Assembly (NCBI RefSeq): GCF_900104795.1
Contig: NZ_FNTG01000002.1
Location: 1,674,001 to 1,738,000 of the forward strand
Source of the DNA: Burkholderia sp. WP9
GTDB lineage: Bacteria > Pseudomonadota > Gammaproteobacteria > Burkholderiales > Burkholderiaceae
Direction: 5' to 3'
DNA: 64,000 nucleotides
Shown: piece after piece, positions 43,638 to 51,112 of the stretch
How positions within the stretch are numbered: the stretch's first letter is position 1
Layout: every line of letters begins with the position of its first letter
The notes under the pieces: generated by a model
Database searches by the model: none
What the model saw: only the letters and a program-made list of their open reading frames with translations
What the model was told of the DNA's origin: nothing
Translations under genes and position numbers: made by a program

Positions 43638-44705
43638 CTAGGAACGCGCCGAGACAAGTTCGATCTCGACGCGGCGATTGGGCGCGAGGCATCGCCTCAA
43701 GGCATCACGCCGGGTCTGCCGGCAATCGACCAGCGGGTCCGCACTGCCTCTGCCCAGCGCGGTCATCGGCAAGCTCACGCCATGCGCTCGCAGATATCGC
43801 TCGACCGTGCGCGCACGTCGCAACGACAAGCCAAGGTTGTATGACTTGTCGCCGAGGCGGTCGGCGTAGCCGGTGATCTTCAGCGCGTGCAATGCGGGAA
43901 CGTCTCTAAGGTCTGTCGCCACGTCATCAAGCTGGCGCTTGCCGGCAGGCAAGATGGCGGCTTCTTCGCCGCCGTTGGAGCGGAAAAGCGAATCGGCCTT
44001 TAGTGTGATCTTTTGCGGCGACTTTGCAGCAGAGGCAGCAGCCGTTGGCGGGGTTGGTATTGGCTGCCCGCATTGCAGAGCCCGTTGCGCCGATTGGCGC
44101 AAGTTGTCCTGTACCTCCGGCAAGCGCTTCTCGGCGTTGGTGAAGCTGCGGCGCCATGCGTCATGCCCGGCTTGCATCAGTTCGACTTCAGCGCATGCGA
44201 GCGGCAGCTGCGCCGGCGGACATGAAGCGACGGCGGGATCCGACTTGATGGTATTGACGATTTTCCACAGATCGGGGCGCACCGTGGACACCGTGCGCAG
44301 GGCGGGATTGGCTGCGGATAACGGCGTGCCATTCTCCAGACTGAGCGTGATCGTGGCCGCCTGGCCGATCGCTTCTTCGACGAAGCCCCAGTGGTCGTTA
44401 GCTTGGTGCGCCTGTTTGGCGGCAGTGATCCAGCATTGCGCCTTGGCGTGAAAATAGCCGTTCTTGTCGCCCGGCAACCGATCGAGCCGCGCTTGCAGAC
44501 TGGTCAGCGCCGCACTACTGCTTGCGATGGGTGCGTAGGTGCTGACCCATTGCGCGTTGACCGCGCCTGCGGCTTCGTCTTGCGTGGCGCCGAAGCCGGT
44601 TTGCAGCAACGTGGCATCCTGGATGCCGAGCCGTTCACGCGCGGCGTGGTCCGCGCAGGCTGTCAAGGCCAGCGCGCACACAAGCACCGTTAGCTGGTGT
44701 TTCAT
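43638..44705 (-). CDS. OmpA-family peptidoglycan-binding lipoprotein (right cassette)
   Basis: A 355-residue lipoprotein with lipobox LTAC (Cys17), a middle domain shared with the protein at 19374-20501, and a C-terminal OmpA domain with GYADRLGDKSYNLGLSLRRA containing the peptidoglycan-binding Asp and Arg. Shared features with its paralogue include GIQDATLLQTGFGATQ, KAQCW and WGFVEEA at matching positions. No adhesin gene lies upstream here; the ABC-transporter operon does. It stands 191 bases upstream of its response-regulator gene, and I see no clear terminator in that gap. Confidence 0.9.
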   Translation of the reverse strand: MKHQLTVLVCALALTACADHAARERLGIQDATLLQTGFGATQDEAAGAVNAQWVSTYAPIASSSAALTSLQARLDRLPGDKNGYFHAKAQCWITAAKQAHQANDHWGFVEEAIGQAATITLSLENGTPLSAANPALRTVSTVRPDLWKIVNTIKSDPAVASCPPAQLPLACAEVELMQAGHDAWRRSFTNAEKRLPEVQDNLRQSAQRALQCGQPIPTPPTAAASAAKSPQKITLKADSLFRSNGGEEAAILPAGKRQLDDVATDLRDVPALHALKITGYADRLGDKSYNLGLSLRRARTVERYLRAHGVSLPMTALGRGSADPLVDCRQTRRDALRRCLAPNRRVEIELVSARS

Positions 44706-44857
44706 TGATTCTCTGCGACGAGCGCATCTTCTTATCGACGGCTACGAGTATGAAGAGACGCTGATACGCAGGGAATGGGAACAATCTTAGAATATCGTCT
44801 GAAATTTGTTGCGCATCATGCGATGCGAACAACAACACGTTGCCGTTCGCATTGCAT

Positions 44858-45697
44858 TCAGGCCTTGACCGCCCGTGCTGCGTTTCGCCCACGCAGCCAC
44901 TCGAGCGCCAGCAACAGGCTGGTCGAGAACACAATCAGAATTGTCGCCAGCGCCGCGATAGTCGGGCTGATGTTTTCCCGAATGCCGGTGAACATCTGAC
45001 GGGGCAACGTAGTCTGATCCGCGCCCGCAAGGAACAGTGTCACGACGACTTCGTCGAATGAAGTCGCGAATGCGAACAGTGCACCCGAAATCACGCCCGG
45101 CGCGATCACCGGCAACGTGATGCGGAAAAACGTCTTCAACGGATTCGCGCCAAGCGACAAACTCGCCCGCACCAGGTTGTAATTGAACCCCTGCAACGTC
45201 GCCGCGACCGTCGTCACGACAAAGGGCACACCGAGCGACGCATGCGCGAGAATCAGCCCGATGTACGTATTGGCCAGCCCGAGCGGCGCAAAGAACAGAT
45301 ACATGCCCACGCCGACCACCACCACCGGCACGATCATCGGCGAGATCAGGATCGCCATGAGCAAGCCTTTGCCGCGGAAATTCGCTTTGGTCAGTCCGAT
45401 TGCCGCGAGCGTGCCGAGCACGGTTGCGACCACCGTCGCCGAAGGCGCGACGATAAAGCTGTTCTTGGCGGCCATGCGCCATTCATCGGATGCGATCAGG
45501 TTCTGATACCAGCGCAGCGACCAGCCCGGAATTGGATACACCAGGAACGTGCTCGACGAAAACGAGAGCGGCACGATCGCCAGCACGGGCAAGATGAGAT
45601 ACAGCAACGTCAGCACGGCAAGACCGCGCAGCGCGAAATACCAGACGCGCTCGACCCATGACGTATGCGGGGCGAACAATGGCTTGGCAAGTTTCAT
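44858..45697 (-). CDS. ABC transporter permease, polyamine type (PotC-like)
   Basis: A 279-residue inner-membrane permease with six predicted spans. The cytoplasmic EAA loop, which docks to the ATPase, reads ASLSLGANPLKTFFRITLPVIAPG. Sequence and operon order (ATPase, binding protein, PotB-like, PotC-like) resemble putrescine/spermidine importers. The start at 45697 has a GGAG Shine-Dalgarno and follows the partner permease by 15 bases. The substrate cannot be read from the permease; polyamines, GABA or related amino compounds are candidates. Confidence 0.9.
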   Translation of the reverse strand: MKLAKPLFAPHTSWVERVWYFALRGLAVLTLLYLILPVLAIVPLSFSSSTFLVYPIPGWSLRWYQNLIASDEWRMAAKNSFIVAPSATVVATVLGTLAAIGLTKANFRGKGLLMAILISPMIVPVVVVGVGMYLFFAPLGLANTYIGLILAHASLGVPFVVTTVAATLQGFNYNLVRASLSLGANPLKTFFRITLPVIAPGVISGALFAFATSFDEVVVTLFLAGADQTTLPRQMFTGIRENISPTIAALATILIVFSTSLLLALEWLRGRNAARAVKA

Positions 45698-45712
45698 CGC
45701 AATAAACTCCGT

Positions 45713-46990
45713 TCAGCCGAGGCTCAGTGACGAACGCGTGAAGCGCCCGTAAATGACATACAGCACGAGTGTGGCGGCGAGCAGCAGACCGCCGAGCGCG
45801 CACGCCATGCCCCAGTTGATCGTCACGTTGGTGTAGTACGCAACGTAGTAGCTGACCATCTGATCGTTCGGTCCGCCGAGCAAGGCCGGCGTGATGTAGT
45901 AGCCGATTGCCAGAATGAAGACCAGCAGCGCACCCGCGCCGATGCCCGGATAGGTCTGCGGCACATACACGCGCCAGAATGCGGCGAACGGATGGCTGCC
46001 GAGCGAGACCGCGGCGCGCTGATAGGTCGGCGGGATCGACTTCATCACGCTATAGAGCGGCAGGATCATGAACGGCAGCAGAATATGCGTCATCGAAATG
46101 TAGACGCCGGTGCGGTTGAACAGCAGCGACAGCGGGTCATGCAACAGCCCGCTGCCGATCAACGCTTTGTTCACCAGCCCCTCGCTTTGCAGAATCACGA
46201 TCCATGCTGCCACGCGCACGAGGATCGAGGTCCAGAATGGAATCAGCACGAGAATCATCACCAGATTCGCGCGACGTTCGGGCAGCGTGGAAATCCAGTA
46301 TGCAAGCGGGTAGCCGAGCAACAGCGCGAAGACCGTTACCGCGGCGCCGATAACAAAGGTGCGGCTGAACACGGCCAAGTAGATCTGTTGATCGGGATCG
46401 GTCGGGATGATGTGGCCAAACGCGTCCTGTTTGTGATCCAGTGAAGCAAGCAAATAGAACGGCGAATACGCGCCGGAGTTTTTGGCTATTGCTTGCCAGT
46501 ACGTAATGTCGTTCCAGCGTTCGTCCAGTTCGACGAATTTGGCGTGGACCTGGGCGGGCGTCAGCTGCAAGGGTTTGCTGTTGTCGTCGACGAACGGCAT
46601 TGCGTGCGCGGATTTGGCAATCAGCGAGCGATAACCCGGAATCTCGACGTTCAGGCGTCGCGCGAGTGCGCCCATGCCGTCGCTGTCGGCGACTGCGGCG
46701 AGGTCGACGGCCAGGGCAGTATAGGCGGCGTCTGGTGGCGTGCTCTTGCGATCCCAGGCGCTCAACGCCGCGAGGGTATGCGGCAGCGCGTTGACCACTT
46801 CGGGATTCTGCGCGGCACGCGTGAGCAGCGCGCCGATTGGCACGACAAAGATCAGCAGCAGAAAGATCGCGAGCGGCGCGATCAGCAGCAGGGCCATGGC
46901 CCGCTTTCTGGATTCCGCGGCCTTCAGCTCGCGCTTGAGCCGGCCACTTGATTCAGGCGTCGAATCGGCAGCAATGGTCATCGAGGTCAA
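45713..46990 (-). CDS. ABC transporter permease with large periplasmic insert (PotB-like)
   Basis: At 425 residues it is about 150 longer than E. coli PotB. After the first span (LLLIAPLAIFLLLIFVVPIGALL, about 34-56) there is a hydrophilic insert of about 145 residues before the second span at about 205. The remaining permease core is normal, with the EAA loop AAVSLGSHPFAAFWRVYVPQTYPG. Similar long-loop forms exist in proteobacterial polyamine-type systems, and the insert may contact the binding protein. Either Met1 (46990) or Met4 (46981) could be the start. Between it and the binding-protein gene lie two hairpin repeats and a stem-loop. Confidence 0.88.
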   Translation of the reverse strand: MTSMTIAADSTPESSGRLKRELKAAESRKRAMALLLIAPLAIFLLLIFVVPIGALLTRAAQNPEVVNALPHTLAALSAWDRKSTPPDAAYTALAVDLAAVADSDGMGALARRLNVEIPGYRSLIAKSAHAMPFVDDNSKPLQLTPAQVHAKFVELDERWNDITYWQAIAKNSGAYSPFYLLASLDHKQDAFGHIIPTDPDQQIYLAVFSRTFVIGAAVTVFALLLGYPLAYWISTLPERRANLVMILVLIPFWTSILVRVAAWIVILQSEGLVNKALIGSGLLHDPLSLLFNRTGVYISMTHILLPFMILPLYSVMKSIPPTYQRAAVSLGSHPFAAFWRVYVPQTYPGIGAGALLVFILAIGYYITPALLGGPNDQMVSYYVAYYTNVTINWGMACALGGLLLAATLVLYVIYGRFTRSSLSLG

Positions 46991-47010
46991 ACCCGTCTCC
47001 TTTGTCGGCG

Positions 47011-47036
47011 GGAGTTAGCGCTTTAGCGCTTACTCC
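47011..47036. repeat. Intergenic hairpin repeat, copy 1
   Basis: GGAGTTAGCGCTTTAGCGCTTACTCC folds as GGAGT-AGCGCT / AGCGCT-ACTCC with one mismatch and a two-base loop (only the core is given here as a unit). The core recurs 49 bases downstream, and both copies are followed by a CCCATGC motif. The look is that of a REP-type element. Confidence 0.7.
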
Positions 47037-47056
47037 TGCCCCATGCAAAGCTGTCG

Positions 47057-47088
47057 ACCCGAGTTAGCGCTTTAGCGCTTACTCGGGT
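47057..47088. repeat. Intergenic hairpin repeat, copy 2
   Basis: Arms ACCCGAGT and ACTCGGGT enclose two AGCGCT palindromes around a TT loop: a 15-bp stem with one T-T mismatch. The 24-base core is identical to copy 1, whereas the outer arms differ but remain self-complementary, so pairing is preserved by compensating changes. Confidence 0.75.
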
Positions 47089-47114
47089 CCCATGCGTTCA
47101 CTACAACAACCCAG

Positions 47115-47141
47115 CGCGGGTTCACCCTAGGTCAACCCGCG
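47115..47141 (-). terminator. Stem-loop after the binding-protein gene
   Basis: CGCGGGTT and AACCCGCG pair around an 11-base loop, 18 bases beyond the binding-protein stop. The minus-strand tail is G/T-rich rather than a clean T-run. It may act as an attenuator, or as a 3' block that keeps binding-protein mRNA more abundant than permease mRNA. Confidence 0.5.
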
Positions 47142-47158
47142 TCTTCACACCTCACGCC

Positions 47159-48208
47159 CTACTTCGAAGCCCACGACGAAAAGCGTTGCTCCAGTTCATC
47201 GCCATGATCGGTCCAGAACGCGAGGTTCTGCAGCACCGCGTTCTTGCCGTTAGCCGGCGAGTTCGGCAGATTGGAGAGCGTCTTCGGATCGAGCGCCTTG
47301 ATGGCCGTCACGTTCACCGGACCGTACGCAATGTTGTGCGCGTAGTCCTGTTGCGGCTTCGACGAAATCGAATAGGCGATGTACTTCTCGGCCAGCGCCT
47401 TGTTTGGCGTGCCCTTCGGAATCGCCCAGTAGTCGAGGTCGTAGATGCTGCCGTTCCACACCACCTTCAGGTTCTTGCCTTCCTTCTGCGCGGCGTCGAT
47501 CCGGCCGTTGTACGCCGTGGACATCACCACGTCGCCCGCCACGAGGAATTGCGGCGGCTGCGCGCCTGCTTCCCACCACTGAATGTTCGGCTTCAGTTCG
47601 TCAAGCTTCTTGAACGCGCGGTCCTGGCCTGCCTTGGTGGCGAGCACCTTGTAGACTTCCTTCGGCGGCACGCCGTCGGCCATCAACGCGAATTCGAGGT
47701 TATAGCGCGCGCCCTTGCGCATGGCGCGCTTGCCCGGGAATTTCTTGACGTCCCAGAAATCGGCCCAGCCGGTCGGCGCCGTTTTCAGTTTGTCGGCGTT
47801 GTATGCGAGCGCCGTCGACCACACGAAGAAGCCCACGCCGCAGGTTTGCGGTGCTTCGGGAATCAGATCGGACTTCTTGCCGATCTTCGACCAGTCGAGT
47901 TTCTCGTACAGCCCTTCATCACAGCCGCGGCCGATATCGCCCGATTCGACTTCCACCACATCCCAGTTCACATGCTTGGCTTCGACCATCGCTTTCACTT
48001 TGGCCTGCTCACCGTTGTATTCGACAGCGGTGACTTTATTGCTGGTCTCCTTTTCGAACGGCTGGTTGAAGGCGACCTTTTGCGCGTCGCCATTCGCGCC
48101 GCCGAAATTGACGACCGTCAATTCGGCCGCATTGACTTGCGCGGCGCCCAGTGCGAGCGCCACAGCACCGACAGCGATGGCGCAGCGCGATTTCCCGATC
48201 TTGCTCAT
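47159..48208 (-). CDS. Periplasmic binding protein of polyamine-type ABC transporter
   Basis: A 349-residue PotD/PotF-type extracellular solute-binding protein. The signal peptide is cleaved near residue 27 (QVNA-A). The mature N-terminus ELTVVNFGGANGDAQ, WDVVEVESGDIGRGCDEG and WSTALAYNADKLK are typical of the spermidine/putrescine-binding family. The start at 48208 (MSKIGKS) has AAAGGAGAG upstream; the frame's longer start adds nonsense residues. It is encoded between the ATPase and permease genes. The residues contacting ligand could not be aligned by eye, so the substrate remains open. Confidence 0.92.
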   Translation of the reverse strand: MSKIGKSRCAIAVGAVALALGAAQVNAAELTVVNFGGANGDAQKVAFNQPFEKETSNKVTAVEYNGEQAKVKAMVEAKHVNWDVVEVESGDIGRGCDEGLYEKLDWSKIGKKSDLIPEAPQTCGVGFFVWSTALAYNADKLKTAPTGWADFWDVKKFPGKRAMRKGARYNLEFALMADGVPPKEVYKVLATKAGQDRAFKKLDELKPNIQWWEAGAQPPQFLVAGDVVMSTAYNGRIDAAQKEGKNLKVVWNGSIYDLDYWAIPKGTPNKALAEKYIAYSISSKPQQDYAHNIAYGPVNVTAIKALDPKTLSNLPNSPANGKNAVLQNLAFWTDHGDELEQRFSSWASK

Positions 48209-48318
48209 GGTGTGTTGCTCTCCTTTGGTGGTGTGCTTCCAGCTCAATACAGTGCGACTTTGTTATGTGCGGCCTGATCTGACCTGCCTGCGTCGAACAC
48301 AGTGCGTGTCCGGCGCAT

Positions 48319-49416
48319 TCACGCCCCTGCGAATACCCGCAGATGCTCGGGTGCGAACTCCAGTGCGACCGGCGCGCCGGGCGCGAAGGTGTCGAGCGCG
48401 TCGGTGCCGAGCGGCACCTTGACGAAGCACTCGTCCTGTTCATGCAAACCACAACGCATGCGCACGTGGTCGCCGAAATAGATCAGCCCGCGTGCCTCGC
48501 CGGCCAGCGCGTTGGCGCCCGGCCGTGACAGGCCGTTGGCGAGCTTCATGCGCTCGGGGCGAATACATGCAACCGCCGGCGTACCCGCCCGCGCGCCGCC
48601 GATATTGCGACCGGTGAGCCGCGTGCCGTCGCTCAGACGGAATTCGCAGAACTCACCCTCGACATTCGCGATCGTGCCGCGCAGCTTGTTGCTGTCGCCG
48701 ATGAAGTTCGCCACGAACTCATTGCATGGCGATTCGTACAGCCGATCGACGGTATCGAGTTGCTGCACGATGCCTTTATCGAACACGGCGACGCGGTCGG
48801 ACATGGTCAGTGCCTCGCCCTGATCGTGCGTGACGTACACGAACGTCACGCCGAGTTTCTCGTGCAATGATTTAAGTTCGTACTGCATGTGTTCGCGCAA
48901 CTGTTTGTCCAGCGCGCCGAGCGGCTCGTCCATCAGCACGAGCTTCGGTTCGAACACCAGCGCGCGGGCGAGCGCGATGCGCTGCTGCTGTCCGCCTGAA
49001 AGTTGCGCGGGATAGCGCTTTGCGAAGCTCTCCATGCGCACCATCTTCAACGCGTTATGGGTGCGTTCCGCGCGCTCCTGCGCCGAAATCTTGCGCACGG
49101 TCAATGGATAGGCAACGTTCTGTTCGACTGTCAGATGCGGAAACAACGCATAGTTCTGAAACACCATGCCAATGTTGCGCTTATGCGGTGGCACTGTGTT
49201 GAGCAGCGTGCCGTCCAGCCAGATCTCGCCGCCGGTGGGAAACTCAAAACCCGCCAGCATCATCAGGCAGGTGGTTTTCCCGGATCCGGACGGCCCGAGC
49301 AGGGTCAGAAATTCGCCCTGATAGATATCCAGATCAAGTTGTTTGACGACCAGCGTTTCGCCGTCGTACGTCTTGCGCACACCCCGAAAGCTGACGATCA
49401 CGTCATCGGTTTTCAT
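48319..49416 (-). CDS. ABC transporter ATP-binding protein (PotA-like)
   Basis: A 365-residue importer ATPase. Walker A is GPSGSGKTTCLMML at about 42-55, the Q-loop is in NYALFPHLTV, the signature is LSGGQQQRIALARAL, and Walker B is LVLMDEPLGALDKQLR, followed by THDQGEALTMSDRVAV. The C-terminal TOBE domain (about 290-360) is typical of PotA/CysA-type ATPases and may sense substrate or regulate uptake. It is the first gene of the leftward operon, with an AGAGGAG Shine-Dalgarno at 49416. Its promoter lies in the 129-base region shared with the MocR regulator, where TATAGT (49487-49492, minus strand) is a possible -10. Confidence 0.94.
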   Translation of the reverse strand: MKTDDVIVSFRGVRKTYDGETLVVKQLDLDIYQGEFLTLLGPSGSGKTTCLMMLAGFEFPTGGEIWLDGTLLNTVPPHKRNIGMVFQNYALFPHLTVEQNVAYPLTVRKISAQERAERTHNALKMVRMESFAKRYPAQLSGGQQQRIALARALVFEPKLVLMDEPLGALDKQLREHMQYELKSLHEKLGVTFVYVTHDQGEALTMSDRVAVFDKGIVQQLDTVDRLYESPCNEFVANFIGDSNKLRGTIANVEGEFCEFRLSDGTRLTGRNIGGARAGTPAVACIRPERMKLANGLSRPGANALAGEARGLIYFGDHVRMRCGLHEQDECFVKVPLGTDALDTFAPGAPVALEFAPEHLRVFAGA

Positions 49417-49501
49417 CGGTTAAGTCTCCTCTGCGGTCCGGCTGGCTCCCCCGCAAAGCAGCGGGATTGCATCCATTGCGTGGCTCACTATAGACCGTTA
49501 C

Positions 49502-49543
49502 GGTTCTACAATATGGAACCATTTCATTATTCCGGATAGAACC
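49502..49543. promoter_or_regulatory. Candidate MocR operator between ABC operon and regulator
   Basis: GGTTCTA (49502-49508) is an exact complement of TAGAACC (49537-49543), and a third related half-site TGGAACC lies at 49514-49520. The two rightward half-sites are spaced 23 bases apart, about two helical turns. MocR-type regulators commonly bind two direct repeats plus an inverted one near divergent promoters. A plus-strand TACAAT (49506-49511) overlaps the first half-site, which fits autorepression. Confidence 0.6.
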
Positions 49544-49545
49544 AC

Positions 49546-51093
49546 TTGGACACCGTGATCTTGTCGGATTGGCTGGCCGCGAGGCTCGACCGCACGGCCG
49601 CCGAACCGGTCTACAGGCAGACGTTGCGGCTCATGCAGCAAGCCATTCTGACCGGCCAGTTGCCGCCGGGCACCAAACTGCCCAGTTCGCGCACGCTCGC
49701 CGAAGACCTCGGCATTGCGCGCAACACGGTCCTGCACGTCTACGATCAGTTGACCGCTGAGGGCTACGTGATCTCGACCACCGGCAGCGGCACTTACGTC
49801 GCCGACACGAGGCCGGACACGGCAGCCGTGAATACGCGCAAGAAGCCGGCGGTGGCGAGCGTCGACAAGGCAGGCAGTACGGCCACGGAAACCCCGAAGC
49901 CGCCGAAGCGCGATCTGGGCGACCTGTCGACTCGCGGACGGCGCCTGATCGATAAAGCCGGCGTGTCCGCCAAACAATGGGGCGCGTTCATGCCGGGTGT
50001 GCCCGACGTCGCGGAATTTCCCGCGCGCACGTGGAGCCGCTTGCAGGCGCGTTTGTGGAAGGAAGCCAATCCCGATCTGCTGACCTACGCGCCAGGCGGT
50101 GGCTACCGGCCATTGCGGCGGGCATTGTCGGATTACCTGCGCGTCGCGCGCTCGGTGAATTGCACGCCCGATCAGATCATCATCACCACCGGCATTCATC
50201 AATCGATCGATCTGGCTGTGCGCCTGTTGACCGATGTGGGCGACCGCGCGTGGGTCGAAGAACCCTGCTATTGGGGCGCGCGTAGTGTGCTGCAGTCATC
50301 GGGGATTACCCTTGTGCCGGTGCCGGTGGATGACGAAGGTCTGAATCCGCGCGAACAGGATTTGCAACAGCCGCCGCGGCTCGCACTCGTCACGCCGTCG
50401 CATCAATATCCGCTCGGCATGGTGATGAGCCTCGCGCGCCGCCGCACGCTGCTCGAATACGCGCGCCAGCACAACGTGTGGATCATCGAGGACGATTACG
50501 ACAGCGAGTTCCGCTACGGCAGCCGTCCGCTCGCCTCGCTGCAAGGACTCGACGATGCCGGCCAGGTGATCTACGTCGGCAGTCTGGGGAAGATGCTGTT
50601 TCCGGGCCTGCGGATCGGCTACATGATCGCGCCGGAGCATCTGGTGGACACGTTCCGCACGGGCGTGGCCGAGTTATACCGCGAAGGTCAGTTGATGCAG
50701 CAAGCGGTGATGACCGACTTCATCATGGACGGCCACCTCACCTCGCACGTTCGGCGCATGCGTGCGCTATACGGCGAGCGCCGGCAGATTCTGATCGACG
50801 CGATCACCGCGCGTTTCGGCACCGAGTTGCCGGTAATGGGCGATGAAGCCGGGCTGCATCTGGTGCTCGGCTTGCCGGATCACGCGAACGATCGCGCGGT
50901 GACGGCCGCCGCTTTCGACGCCGGCGTCATCGTGCGCCCGCTCGCGAGCTACTACAGCAGCGACCCGCCCGCGCGGCGCGGACTGCTTCTCGGCTATGCC
51001 TGTGTGCCGAACGACAAGATTGGTCCCGCGTTCGACACCCTTGCGCGCGTCATCGAGCAAACCGCATTGAAGACGCCGACGCGCGCCGCTTGA
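49546..51093 (+). CDS. MocR-type regulator (GntR helix-turn-helix fused to PLP aminotransferase fold)
   Basis: A 515-residue regulator. Residues 20-90 are a GntR winged helix (PPGTKLPSSRTLAEDLGIARNT, EGYVISTTGSGTYVAD), then a linker. From about 145 it has the fold-type I aminotransferase domain found in GabR, PdxR and TauR. The PLP lysine is expected in YVGSLGKMLFPGLRIGYM, and IIEDDYDSEFRYG is the characteristic MocR motif. PLP or a PLP-amine adduct is the usual effector. The start is probably TTG at 49546; an upstream in-frame ATG is separated by a stop codon, and a GTG at 49555 is an alternative. It is divergent from the polyamine-type importer, its probable target. Confidence 0.92.
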   Translation: MDTVILSDWLAARLDRTAAEPVYRQTLRLMQQAILTGQLPPGTKLPSSRTLAEDLGIARNTVLHVYDQLTAEGYVISTTGSGTYVADTRPDTAAVNTRKKPAVASVDKAGSTATETPKPPKRDLGDLSTRGRRLIDKAGVSAKQWGAFMPGVPDVAEFPARTWSRLQARLWKEANPDLLTYAPGGGYRPLRRALSDYLRVARSVNCTPDQIIITTGIHQSIDLAVRLLTDVGDRAWVEEPCYWGARSVLQSSGITLVPVPVDDEGLNPREQDLQQPPRLALVTPSHQYPLGMVMSLARRRTLLEYARQHNVWIIEDDYDSEFRYGSRPLASLQGLDDAGQVIYVGSLGKMLFPGLRIGYMIAPEHLVDTFRTGVAELYREGQLMQQAVMTDFIMDGHLTSHVRRMRALYGERRQILIDAITARFGTELPVMGDEAGLHLVLGLPDHANDRAVTAAAFDAGVIVRPLASYYSSDPPARRGLLLGYACVPNDKIGPAFDTLARVIEQTALKTPTRAA

Positions 51094-51112
51094 GCGCCAG
51101 GTCTGAGTTTGC

